From Pseudomonadota bacterium (lineage in GTDB: Bacteria; Pseudomonadota; Gammaproteobacteria; Burkholderiales; Rhodocyclaceae): a DNA stretch of 64,000 bases. The notes beneath the pieces were generated by a model. The model did not search any database. It saw only the letters and a program-made list of their open reading frames with translations, and had not been told where the DNA came from. Below are positions 8,843 to 17,487 of the stretch, piece by piece. Numbering within the stretch: the first letter of the stretch is position 1; each line of letters opens with the position of its first letter. The stretch spans positions 372,001-436,000 of the forward strand of contig JAFEDJ010000054.1 in the NCBI GenBank assembly GCA_018241685.1, written 5' to 3'. The position numbers and the translations under genes are program-made.

Positions 8843-11800
8843 TCAGCGCGCCGCCAGCCAGCGCAGCAATACCGCGTAGAACACCGCCGGCTCGACCGGC
8901 TTGGCGACGAAATCGTTCATGCCGGCGGCGATGCAGTCCGCGCGGTCGTCGGCGAAGGCATTGGCGGTCATCGCCAGCACCGGCAGTCGAGCCTTGCCGG
9001 GCAGCAGGCGGATGCGGCGGGTCGCTTCGAGGCCGTCCATCACCGGCATCTGCATGTCCATCAGCACCAGCGCGAAGTCCTCGACGGCAACCCGCGCCAC
9101 CGCTTCCGCGCCATCGCCGACGGTGGTCGTCTGCAGGCCACATTCGTCGAGGAAGAAGCGGGCGACCTCCTGGTTCAGCGGCTCATCCTCCACCAGCAGG
9201 ATGCGGGCGCCGGCGTGATCGCGGCGCAGGATGGCTTCCGCCGGCAGGTTTTCCCCCGCCGCGGTATCGATGGAGGAAGCTGCTGGCGCGTTCGCGCGGC
9301 GGAAGCGGGCCGTGAGCCAGAAGGTGCTGCCAGCCCCCGGCGTACTGCTGGCACCGGCCTCGCCCCCCATCAGGCGGGCCAGCCGGAGGGTGATCGCCAG
9401 CCCCAGGCCGGTACCACCGTATTTGCGTGTCGTCGAATCGTCAGCCTGTTCAAAGGCCGTGAACAGGCGCGGCAGCGCGGCAGCCGGAATACCAATGCCG
9501 CTATCCACCACGTCGAAGCGCAGCAGCAGCCCTTCGCTGCCTTCCTCCACGACCCGCACTCGCAAGGTGATACCGCCACGCTCGGTAAACTTCACCGCGT
9601 TGCCCAGGTAGTTGAGCAACGCTTGGCTCAGGCGCACCGCGTCGCCATTTAGCCAACCCAGCCCGGCCGGGGTGTCGAAGACCAGGTCCAGGTTCCTTTC
9701 CCGCAGGCGCTCACCGAGCATCGAGCGGATGCGCGCCAGGATCGCCTCGAACTCGAAGTCGGCACGCTCAAGAACCAGCTTGTCGGCCTCGATCTTGGAA
9801 ATGTCCAGAATGTCGTTGATGACGCCCAGCAGGTGATCGGCGGAGCCTTGGATCTTGTCCAGCATACCGGCCTGCGCCGCGTCGATGCCGGTACGGCGCA
9901 GCGCGTGGGTGAGGCCGATGATGGCATTCATCGGCGTGCGGATCTCGTGGCTCATGTTGGCGAGAAATACGCTCTTGGCGCGGGTGGCACTCTCCGCCTC
10001 GTCGGCGCGGCGGGCCAGTTCCTGGTTCAGCGCCTCGATCTCGCTCTCCTTCTCCTTGGCCGCGGTGATGTCCGAGGCCAGCGCGAAGAAGCCACGTACG
10101 ACGCCCTCGTCGTAGTCGGGGATGTACTGCACCTGCGTCCATCGCCGCACGCCGCGGACATCGACCAGCGGACGCTCGAAGGCGCGCCCTTCGCCGCGCA
10201 ACACCGCCGCCAAGTGGGGGCGGGTCATCTCGAAGGCTTCGGCGCCGATCACCTGCCGCAGGTGCAGCCCCTTCACTTCCGGCGGCGTCAGCCCGAACAT
10301 CGCCTCGAAGGCGTTGTTGGCGAACTCGTTGTGCAAGTCCCGGTTCCAGTAGGCGATCAGCGCCGGCACGTTGTCGAGCACGCCGTGCAGCAGCGCCTCG
10401 CTCTTGCGCAGCGCCAGTTCCAGCGCCTTGCGCTGGCGGTTGTCGAAAACGGTGGTGCGCGACGCCACGAAGTGCCCCGCCGCGTCGCGGATCGCCGTGG
10501 AATTGATGAGCACCGCCATCGTGCCGCCATCCTTGCCACGCAGCTCCCATTCCAGATCCTGTATGAAGCCCTCCCGCTGGAACTGGGCGAAGTACGCCTC
10601 GAAACGCTGCGCCAGCTCGGGAGGAAGAACGTCGGTCAGGTGCAGCTTGCCGACCACCTCCTCGCGCTGGTAACCCAGCCACTCCAGTTCCGTATCGTTG
10701 ATGCGCAGGAAGACCCCGTTGCGGTCCACCGAGTGGTAGCCGCAGGGCGCCCGGTTGTAGAGGTCCTCCACCTCCACCGAGCGCTGATTCAAGGCCGCAT
10801 TGACGGCCCGCAGTTCGGCAGTGCGCACCGACACCTCGCGCTCCAGACGATCCCGCTCCTTGCCGATGAAGTCCTGTTGCTCGGCAACCCGCGCCTGCAG
10901 CACGTTGAAGTTGTGCAGCAACAGGCGGATCTCCCGGCTGCCTGCCTCGTCCAGACGCACGGCCGGCAGGTCACCGGCAACAGACTCGCCGATCCGCTGC
11001 GTCGCCCGTTCAAGGGGAAGCAGGGCTCTGCGCAAGCCAAACCAGATCAATGCGCCCGACAGCAACGCGGCCAGTGCCGCACCGCCATAGATGCGGCTGG
11101 TCGCTGCCCGCAGTGGTGCAAAGGCTTCGGCGGTCGGCAGGTAGGACACCACCAGCCACTGCCCGTCCATCACCGGCGCCGCGGCGCTGATCAGGTCCAC
11201 GCCCTTCGAGTCCACAGTCCGCCCAGGCCCCATGTAGCCCTTGCCGAGGCGACGATCGAGCAGCGGGTTGACGCCTGGGGCCGGCAAGGGGCGCAGAACC
11301 CGGCTCGCGTCCGTACTGGCGGCGAAGATGCGTTGCTCCAGGGCATACACGTGGAAGCCGCCGGTCTGCCCGTTGCGAACCTCCTCGGTAAGGTAGAAAT
11401 GGCTACCCTTCTCGATCAGTTCCGCCCCGCACATCGCACCCAGCAGATTCCCGTGGCGATCGATGATCGGGACCGCCACCAGCAGCACCGGCTGGCGCGC
11501 GAAACGCCCGAACCACACGCGGATCACCGGCTTGCGGCTCGCCATCAGGCGGGCGAAATACGCGGTATCCCGATACTGGCTTCCGACATGGCCACGCACC
11601 GGGCTCTCCGCGATGCGCTCCCCGTCGCTCCGGATCACATACACATCGCGGGTGAACAGGCGGTTGGCCATCGGCTGGGTCAGCAGATAATCCTGCACGG
11701 CACGGGGAGACGGCTCCGGCAGCGCGGCGATGTGCTCCGCCATCACGTTGAGCGTATCGAGGCGGAAGCGCAACTCGGCGTCCAGCGTGCGCGCCAGGAA

Positions 11801-11983
11801 ACTGGCGGCAGTAGCCTGCTCATGGCCGGTCAGGGTTTCGAAGTCCTCGTGCAGGCCGCGGGCCACATGCCAGGCCAGCGCCCCGATCCCGACGGTGAAG
11901 ACGAGCATCGACAGTAGCGCTGCCTTGATCTTCAAGGGCAGGGCCGAGAACGCATCTGTCCAGACGCCGGCTCGCAGATGCAT
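8843..11983 (-). CDS. Hybrid sensor histidine kinase (dCache-HAMP-PAS-PAS-HisKA-HATPase-REC)
   Basis: A 1046-residue membrane hybrid kinase. A transmembrane segment lies near residues 20-40, a periplasmic double-Cache-like sensor spans about 45-295, and a second membrane segment is near 300-318. HAMP and coiled coil follow, then two PAS domains (about 405-520 and 530-645). The phosphoacceptor histidine is H679 in ANMSHEIRTPMN. The ATPase N and G boxes follow (DVVDSGIGIP, then KYGGTGLGLAI). A receiver domain fills the last 120 residues (LLVEDEPLNQ; phospho-aspartate in LVLMDMQMPVMDG; lysine in VAKPVE). There is no Hpt, so a separate phosphotransfer protein is expected. Start: ATG at 11983, or an in-frame GTG two codons earlier. 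Its signal cannot be inferred. Confidence 0.92.
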   Translation of the reverse strand: MHLRAGVWTDAFSALPLKIKAALLSMLVFTVGIGALAWHVARGLHEDFETLTGHEQATAASFLARTLDAELRFRLDTLNVMAEHIAALPEPSPRAVQDYLLTQPMANRLFTRDVYVIRSDGERIAESPVRGHVGSQYRDTAYFARLMASRKPVIRVWFGRFARQPVLLVAVPIIDRHGNLLGAMCGAELIEKGSHFYLTEEVRNGQTGGFHVYALEQRIFAASTDASRVLRPLPAPGVNPLLDRRLGKGYMGPGRTVDSKGVDLISAAAPVMDGQWLVVSYLPTAEAFAPLRAATSRIYGGAALAALLSGALIWFGLRRALLPLERATQRIGESVAGDLPAVRLDEAGSREIRLLLHNFNVLQARVAEQQDFIGKERDRLEREVSVRTAELRAVNAALNQRSVEVEDLYNRAPCGYHSVDRNGVFLRINDTELEWLGYQREEVVGKLHLTDVLPPELAQRFEAYFAQFQREGFIQDLEWELRGKDGGTMAVLINSTAIRDAAGHFVASRTTVFDNRQRKALELALRKSEALLHGVLDNVPALIAYWNRDLHNEFANNAFEAMFGLTPPEVKGLHLRQVIGAEAFEMTRPHLAAVLRGEGRAFERPLVDVRGVRRWTQVQYIPDYDEGVVRGFFALASDITAAKEKESEIEALNQELARRADEAESATRAKSVFLANMSHEIRTPMNAIIGLTHALRRTGIDAAQAGMLDKIQGSADHLLGVINDILDISKIEADKLVLERADFEFEAILARIRSMLGERLRERNLDLVFDTPAGLGWLNGDAVRLSQALLNYLGNAVKFTERGGITLRVRVVEEGSEGLLLRFDVVDSGIGIPAAALPRLFTAFEQADDSTTRKYGGTGLGLAITLRLARLMGGEAGASSTPGAGSTFWLTARFRRANAPAASSIDTAAGENLPAEAILRRDHAGARILLVEDEPLNQEVARFFLDECGLQTTTVGDGAEAVARVAVEDFALVLMDMQMPVMDGLEATRRIRLLPGKARLPVLAMTANAFADDRADCIAAGMNDFVAKPVEPAVFYAVLLRWLAAR

Positions 11984-12248
11984 CGACACGTTGCGTCACT
12001 CCCCCACCTTCGCCTCCGCACGCCTGCGCCACGGACGGGCTTAGCCAATACAATGCGGAAGCAACCAAGCCCGCACTTTCATGTGCAGGAAGACTCTCCC
12101 AGACGCTCGGCCAACGCTATGCGACACTTCACAAACCACCGGGCTGCGACATTTTTTTGCCAGTGTCCTGCGCCAGGATGAAAATCCGACGCACCGCCGT
12201 GTCACCACACGCCGGTCCCTCCAATCCATTTAGATCGACACGCGGCCC

Positions 12249-12575
12249 ATGGACCTGCAAAAGCAATTTCGCGATGACGAACTCGAAAAGATCGTCGACG
12301 AGGCCACGCTGTACATGTGTGCCTGCCCTGGACAGGTAGCTTCGGAACTCTTCAGCCTGCGCGACCTGATCCGCTACCAGCGCAAATGCCTCGAGAACAG
12401 CGACACGGCGCCGGTGGTCCATCACACGATCGCCGACGCAGCGCTGCAGGCGCACCAGTTGATGGAAGACTGCCTTGCACGCGTACTGGAACTGGAAGGC
12501 TGGGACCGGGAAACCCTGGTCATGCCGGAAGGTCTGCGCCAACGCCGCAACGCGCTGATCGACAGCAACGACTGA
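12249..12575 (+). CDS. Small conserved-looking hypothetical protein (108 aa)
   Basis: A 108-residue acidic, mostly helical protein starting MDLQKQFRDDELEKIVDEA, with no signal peptide or membrane segment. It contains an MCACPGQVASELFSLRDL stretch with two close cysteines and a histidine pair (VVHHTIAD), but no motif I can name. It is transcribed away from the hybrid kinase and towards the bacteriohemerythrin gene. Codon use and GC at third positions look like those of its neighbours, so I take it as a real gene. Function unknown. Confidence 0.7.
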   Translation: MDLQKQFRDDELEKIVDEATLYMCACPGQVASELFSLRDLIRYQRKCLENSDTAPVVHHTIADAALQAHQLMEDCLARVLELEGWDRETLVMPEGLRQRRNALIDSND

Positions 12576-12719
12576 CCCCGGGGAGATCGTCCAGCACTCA
12601 GGGCGACAGGGCCCGTCGATACGAGGCCAGTCCGACGTGATGTCCAGCACGACGCCAGGGGCGACGGACGTGATGGACACCCCTTTCGCAGGTCGGGCAG
12701 TTCGCCCGCCGAACCTGCC

Positions 12720-13166
12720 TTACTCGCCCAGCGTCACCTTCCGCCGCAGCACCACCGGCTTGCCGCCGGCGCTCTTCTTGACCAGCCAGTGGGCCAGCGC
12801 GGAATCCAGGTAATCGGCGTGGCCGGGGAACCAGCGCGCCAACTCGGCCGCAAACTCGCGGCCGATCTCCAGGTTACCGGCTGCGACCAGCGGCTCGACC
12901 TCGCGTGCCGAGGCCAGCACCGCGTTGTGGTCATCCACGTGGCAGTCGGTAGCCGGAAAGTCGCTCGCCTCCATCCACGCCTTCTCGTCGGCGAAATGTT
13001 TCTCGGCATGCTCGATGAAGGCCCGCACACGGCTGGCCAGCTCGGCGTCGGTACAGGTGAGCATTGCGTTCACCACGTCCACGAACTCCCGGTGGGTGTC
13101 ATCCATCGGCGTGTAGCCGAGCAGGTAATTGTCCGTCCAGGGCAGGCCCGTCGTTTGGTCGCTCAT
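12720..13166 (-). CDS. Bacteriohemerythrin
   Basis: A 148-residue single-domain hemerythrin, which binds O2 at a di-iron centre in the cytoplasm. All seven iron ligands are present: H25, H57, E61, H76, H80, H116 and D121, in the motifs DDTH, HFADE, CHVDDH and HADYLD. The start MSDQTTGLPW at 13166 has GGAGA upstream at proper spacing; a frame four codons longer is possible. The cysteine before H76 is common in bacterial members. It stands alone. In denitrifiers these proteins are thought to store or deliver O2 or to sense it; the role here is inference. Confidence 0.93.
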   Translation of the reverse strand: MSDQTTGLPWTDNYLLGYTPMDDTHREFVDVVNAMLTCTDAELASRVRAFIEHAEKHFADEKAWMEASDFPATDCHVDDHNAVLASAREVEPLVAAGNLEIGREFAAELARWFPGHADYLDSALAHWLVKKSAGGKPVVLRRKVTLGE

Positions 13167-13276
13167 TACTGTCTCCATTTGATCTTGTGTTGTGCTTTAC
13201 GGCCTGAGTATCCCAGAGCGGCCAGTTCCTTGACCAGTTAGGGCAAGCCTCGACCGGGCACCGCGGCCGGCGCCGC

Positions 13277-14737
13277 TCACGGCCGCTGGCCGCCCATGCA
13301 CAGGTACTTGATCTCCAGGTACTCGTCGATGCCGTGGCGGGAGCCCTCGCGGCCGACGCCGGACTCCTTGACGCCGCCGAAAGGGGCCATCTCGTTGGAG
13401 ATCATCCCTTCGTTGATACCGACCATGCCGTATTCCAGCGCTTCGGCGACGCGCCACACGCGGTGGATGTCGCGGGAGTAGAAATAGGCCGCGAGGCCGT
13501 AGGGCGTATCGTTGGCCAGCGCGATGGCCTCTTCGTCGGTCTTGAAGCGGAACAGCGGCGCCACCGGGCCGAAGATTTCCTCGCGGGCAATGCGCATGTC
13601 GGCGGTGATGCCGGCCAGCACCGTCGGCGTGTAGAACCAGCCGCCGCGTGGGTGACGCGTGCCGCCGGTGACGAGTTGCGCGCCCTTGGCCAGCGCGTCG
13701 CCGACCAGGCCTTCGACCTTGGCGAGGGCTGCGGCGTTGATCAGCGGGCCGACCTGGGCGCCGGCGGCCAGGCCGTCGTCCACCTGCAGTGCGGCGGCCG
13801 CCTCGGCCAGGCGCGCCGCGAAGGCGTCGTAGATACCGTCCTGCACCAGGATGCGGTTGGCGCACACGCAGGTCTGCCCGGCGTTGCGGTACTTGGAGGC
13901 CATCGCGCCGGCCACCGCGGCATCCAGGTCGGCGTCGTCGAAGACGATGAAAGGCGCGTTGCCACCGAGTTCCAGCGATAGCCGCTTGACCGTGTCGGCG
14001 CACTGGGCCATCAAGCGCTTGCCGACCGGCGTGGAGCCGGTGAAGGACAGCTTGCGCACCACCGGGCTGGCGGTGAGCACCCCGCCAACCACCGCCGGGC
14101 GCGCGGTGGTGACGATGTTCAGCACCCCGGCCGGAATGCCGGCCCGCTGGGCCAGCTCGGCCAGCGCCAGCGCACACAGGGGCGTCGCCTCGGCCGGCTT
14201 GACCACCGAGGTGCAGCCCGCCGCCAGCGCCGGCGCGACCTTGCGGGTGATCATCGCGATCGGGAAATTCCACGGCGTGATTGCCGCAGTGACGCCAACC
14301 GGCTGGCGGATGGCGATGAGGCGCTTGTCGGGGGTCGGCGCGGGGATCGTCTCGCCATACACACGCTTGCCCTCCTCGGCGAACCACTCGACGAAGGACG
14401 CGCCGTAGGCTACCTCGCCACGCGCCTCGGCCAGCGGTTTGCCCTGTTCGCAGGTCATCAACACGGCCAGGTCTTCCTGGTTGGCCAGGATCAGCTCGTA
14501 CCAGCGGCGCAGCAGTCCGGCCCGGTCCTTGGCCGAGCGGGCACGCCAGGCCGGCAGCGCCCGCGCCGCGGCATCGATGGCCTGTTCGGTCTCGTCGGCC
14601 CCCATGTCGGGGACGCGGGCGATCTCGGCGCCGGTGGCCGGATTCACCACCGCATGGGTCGCCCCATCGAGCGCATCGGCCCAGGCTCCGTCGATGAAAG
14701 CCTGCTGGCGCAGCAGGGACATGTCCTTGAGTTTCAT
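13277..14737 (-). CDS. gabD: NAD(P)-dependent succinate-semialdehyde dehydrogenase family
   Basis: A 486-residue aldehyde dehydrogenase. The catalytic cysteine is C290 in NAGQTCVCANR and the general base is E256 in LSLELGGN; the NAD(P) segment ITPWNFPIAMITRKVAPALA runs from about 153. A second cysteine two residues after the first (TCVC) is typical of GabD-type enzymes and their redox switch. It should oxidise succinate semialdehyde to succinate in 4-aminobutyrate breakdown. No GabT neighbour is present, so related semialdehyde substrates (for example glutarate semialdehyde) are possible. The start MKLKDMSLL at 14737 has AAAGGA upstream; a longer frame is rejected. Divergent from the response regulator at 14870. 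Confidence 0.88.
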   Translation of the reverse strand: MKLKDMSLLRQQAFIDGAWADALDGATHAVVNPATGAEIARVPDMGADETEQAIDAAARALPAWRARSAKDRAGLLRRWYELILANQEDLAVLMTCEQGKPLAEARGEVAYGASFVEWFAEEGKRVYGETIPAPTPDKRLIAIRQPVGVTAAITPWNFPIAMITRKVAPALAAGCTSVVKPAEATPLCALALAELAQRAGIPAGVLNIVTTARPAVVGGVLTASPVVRKLSFTGSTPVGKRLMAQCADTVKRLSLELGGNAPFIVFDDADLDAAVAGAMASKYRNAGQTCVCANRILVQDGIYDAFAARLAEAAAALQVDDGLAAGAQVGPLINAAALAKVEGLVGDALAKGAQLVTGGTRHPRGGWFYTPTVLAGITADMRIAREEIFGPVAPLFRFKTDEEAIALANDTPYGLAAYFYSRDIHRVWRVAEALEYGMVGINEGMISNEMAPFGGVKESGVGREGSRHGIDEYLEIKYLCMGGQRP

Positions 14738-14869
14738 TATTTTCCTTTCGCGAGATGCAAGCGCATTAGCACATGCAGCAAATGTGATACACGCACTCTT
14801 TCCGGGCACGTCACCCCGTTAAAATAGGTGTCGATTGTCCAACGAGAAGAAAAGCAAGGAAACAAGGTC

Positions 14870-16072
14870 ATGCACCGATATGCGCCCGGCAGAACCGGAG
14901 AACAAGGCCAGGCGGTCGATAACACCGAGGAAGTTGGCGGCCGCGTGCTGGTCGTGGACGACGAAAGGGTCACCCGCGCCTTTCACCGCGCCATCCTTGC
15001 CCAGCACTTCGACGTACTGACCGCAGCCTCCGGCAGCGAGGCGCTGGAACTGTGCGTCGGCCAGATGCCGGACGTGATCGTGCTGGACGTGGAAATGCCC
15101 GGCATCGACGGCTACGAGACCTGCCGCCGCCTGCGCGCCTTCACCAGCGTGCCGATCGTCTTCGTGACTGCTCACCAGTCCCTCGAAGAGCACCTGAAGG
15201 CCTTCGATGCCGGCGGCACCGACCTGATCACCAAGCCGGTCAACGCCGAGATCTTCCAGCGCAAGGTGTCCGTGGCGATCCGCCAGTACCGCGCCGCCGC
15301 CGCGCTGGCCGACGAGAAGAAAGCCCTTGAACAGATGGCGATGGGCTTCCTGTCGAGCGTCAGCCAGACCGGCATCCTGCTCGACTTCATGCGCAAGAGC
15401 ATCGCCAGCCACGATTACCGCGCACTGGCCAACAGCCTGCTGTCCGCGATCCAGGAACTCGGCCTCAAGTCCTGCGTACAAATCCGCCATCCGGACGGCG
15501 CAGCCACCGCCGTCACGGACCATGGCGAACCCACGGCCCTCGAGCAATCCATCCTCGACCACGTCTCGGAGATGGGCCGCCTGTTCCAGTTCAGGAAACG
15601 GCTGGTCGTGAACTACGACCGCGTGTCGCTCATCGTCTCCAACATGCCGGACGAGGCGGAGGAGCCCGAGCGGGCCGGCATCCTGCGCGACAGCCTGGTG
15701 ATCCTGGCAGAAACGACCGAGGCCCTGTCGATCAATGTGGACATCCGCCAGGAAGGCCAGAAACGCGCGGAACAGCTGCAGATCGCCCTCAGCGAGGCTG
15801 AAGTGGCGCTGACGGACCTCGGCGAACAGAACAAGGCCGCCATGCGCGACACCCGCCTGCTGCTGCAGGAGATGGTGGACAGCATCGAAAGAACCTACGG
15901 CTGGCTCAACACCAGCCAGACCCAGGAAACGACGATCACCGCAACCATGGAGCAGGCGATCCAGCGCATCCTCGAACGCCTGGCCAGCGGCGGAGACTTC
16001 GACGCCCAGTTCGCCCAGGTGATGCAGGCCCTCAACGCCGGGCGCAGCCACAACGCGGTGGAGTTGTTCTAG
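14870..16072 (+). CDS. Response regulator with unassigned helical C-terminal region
   Basis: About 400 residues. The N-terminal receiver is complete: VLVVDDERVTR, phospho-aspartate in VIVLDVEMPGIDG, threonine in FVTAHQ and lysine in LITKPVN. The C-terminal 260 residues match no output domain I recognise: an alpha/beta stretch (LGLKSCVQIRHPDGAATAV) then a long coiled coil (about 290-380) ending in helices rich in E, Q and I. There is no HTH, GGDEF, EAL or HD motif. Start ATG at 14870 has AAGGA nine bases upstream; a GTG at 14828 would add 14 codons. The coiled coil suggests a dimer with protein-protein output. Partner kinase unknown. Confidence 0.82.
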   Translation: MHRYAPGRTGEQGQAVDNTEEVGGRVLVVDDERVTRAFHRAILAQHFDVLTAASGSEALELCVGQMPDVIVLDVEMPGIDGYETCRRLRAFTSVPIVFVTAHQSLEEHLKAFDAGGTDLITKPVNAEIFQRKVSVAIRQYRAAAALADEKKALEQMAMGFLSSVSQTGILLDFMRKSIASHDYRALANSLLSAIQELGLKSCVQIRHPDGAATAVTDHGEPTALEQSILDHVSEMGRLFQFRKRLVVNYDRVSLIVSNMPDEAEEPERAGILRDSLVILAETTEALSINVDIRQEGQKRAEQLQIALSEAEVALTDLGEQNKAAMRDTRLLLQEMVDSIERTYGWLNTSQTQETTITATMEQAIQRILERLASGGDFDAQFAQVMQALNAGRSHNAVELF

Positions 16073-16220
16073 GCGGGCGACGCCGTACCATCGGACAGGG
16101 CCCGGGAGATACGCCTCCAGCCCGCGGAGCACTCCGCACGGCCGTTTTCTTTTACCTGGATCAAACCCGCATCAGCTCTTCCTTGACGGGGTCGCCCTAG
16201 CATCCTAGCGTTACCCCATC

Positions 16221-17087
16221 ATGACATTCAGCGTATTTTCGTGGTGGTCGCTGCTGTGCGCGGTGGCCGGGCTCAACATCCTGGCCTGGCTGTGGTCGGC
16301 TGCGGCCCTCAACCGGCGCCAGGGCCTGCTGTCAGCCGAGGCCTACGGCTGGCGGCGCTGGCAGCTGCTGCTGTCGGCAGGCTATGTGTTCGGCTGCGCC
16401 TATCGCTCCTTCCTGCCGGTCTTCGACGTGCCGCGCCTGTGCCTGTTCGACTCCTGGCTGTCGAGCGTGATCGTCGGCCGTTCGGTGGCGACCATCGCCG
16501 AGCTGTGCTTCGTCACCCAGTGGGCGCTGATGCTGCGCGAAGCCGCCCAGGCCACCCGCAGCACGCCCGGCCGGCTGGCGTCGAACGTCATCGTGCCGCT
16601 GATCGTGGTGGCGGAAACTTGCTCCTGGTATTCGGTGCTGACCACCGCCAACCTCGGCCACGTCATCGAGGAATCCTTGTGGGGCGTCAGCGCGGCGCTG
16701 CTGGTGGCCGGCCTGCTGGCGGTGTGGCCGCGTTCGGCGGCGGCCCAGCGGCCGCTGCTGGCCCTGTGGTGCGTGGCCGGCGTCGGCTACGTGTTGTACA
16801 TGTTCGGCGTGGATGTGCCGATGTACTGGGCCCGCTGGCTGACCGACGAGGCCCACGGCCGCCCCTACCTGAGCCTCGCCCAGGGCGTGCTGGACGCCTC
16901 CAGCCGCTGGGTGGTGTCCCACCGCTGGGCCGACTGGCACGGCGAGATGGTGTGGATGTCGCTCTACTTCAGCGTCGCGGTGTGGCTCAGCATCGCGCTG
17001 ATCCACGCCCCGACGCCAGCCCCGGCGCGCGCGCTACTGCGCCTGGCGGCGAGCCGGCGGCCGGGGGACCGGGCGCTGTACTCCTGA
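16221..17087 (+). CDS. Hypothetical multi-pass membrane protein
   Basis: A 288-residue inner-membrane protein with about six to seven hydrophobic segments (near residues 5-28, 45-65, 80-105, 120-140, 150-170, 180-200 and 250-270). Notable features are the conserved-looking CAYRSFLPVFDVPR and VAETCSWYSVLTT stretches with W, Y and C inside the membrane. I do not recognise the family. It ends 40 bp from the convergent phnA-like gene, with an inverted repeat between them. No neighbour suggests a role. Confidence 0.75.
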   Translation: MTFSVFSWWSLLCAVAGLNILAWLWSAAALNRRQGLLSAEAYGWRRWQLLLSAGYVFGCAYRSFLPVFDVPRLCLFDSWLSSVIVGRSVATIAELCFVTQWALMLREAAQATRSTPGRLASNVIVPLIVVAETCSWYSVLTTANLGHVIEESLWGVSAALLVAGLLAVWPRSAAAQRPLLALWCVAGVGYVLYMFGVDVPMYWARWLTDEAHGRPYLSLAQGVLDASSRWVVSHRWADWHGEMVWMSLYFSVAVWLSIALIHAPTPAPARALLRLAASRRPGDRALYS

Positions 17088-17111
17088 CGGCCGCGCAGGC
17101 CGCCGTCAGGA
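17082..17111. terminator. Inverted repeat between convergent genes
   Basis: Arms TCCTGACGGC (17082-17091) and GCCGTCAGGA (17102-17111) form a 10-bp stem around a 10-base loop, covering the stop codon of the membrane protein gene and the gap before the convergent PhnA-like gene. There is no clear U tract on either strand, so bidirectional termination is plausible but unproven. Confidence 0.45.
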
Positions 17112-17127
17112 CCGCGTCAAAGCCTCT

Positions 17128-17460
17128 TCAGGCCTTCTTCACGAACTCCGACTTCAACTGCATCGCGCCGAAACCGTCGATCTTGCAGTCAATATCGTGG
17201 TCGCCATCCACCAGGCGGATGTTCTTGACCTTGGTGCCGACCTTCACCACCGAGGACGAGCCCTTGACCTTCAGATCCTTGATCACGGTGACGCTGTCGC
17301 CGTCCTGCAGCACGTTGCCGTTGGCGTCGCGGACAACCTTCTGTTCCTCGGCGGGCGCCGCCTGCGGCCATTCATGGGCGCATTCGGGGCACACGAAGTT
17401 GGCGCCGTCCTCGTAGGTGTATTCGGAGCCGCACTGGGGGCACTTGGGCAGACTGCTCAT
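17128..17460 (-). CDS. yjdM: PhnA/YjdM-family zinc-ribbon protein
   Basis: A 110-residue cytoplasmic protein of the PhnA (YjdM) family. The N-terminal zinc ribbon is CPQC near residue 7 and CPEC near residue 25; the C-terminal domain has the diagnostic VRDANGNVLQDGDSVTVIKDLKVKGSS run, a beta barrel. Length is the family norm (about 111). Despite the old name it is not part of a phosphonate operon here, and the family's true function remains unclear. The start MSSLPKCPQCG at 17460 is followed 27 bp upstream by the trmA stop codon, so the two may share a message. Confidence 0.93.
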   Translation of the reverse strand: MSSLPKCPQCGSEYTYEDGANFVCPECAHEWPQAAPAEEQKVVRDANGNVLQDGDSVTVIKDLKVKGSSSVVKVGTKVKNIRLVDGDHDIDCKIDGFGAMQLKSEFVKKA

Positions 17461-17487
17461 GGAGATTTCCTGTATCGGTTACGGAGT

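Noticed and set aside
14738..14809. 24-codon N-terminal extension of the aldehyde dehydrogenase
   Set aside because: It would be an odd Cys/Ala-rich start and skips the good AAAGGA site in front of the 14737 ATG.
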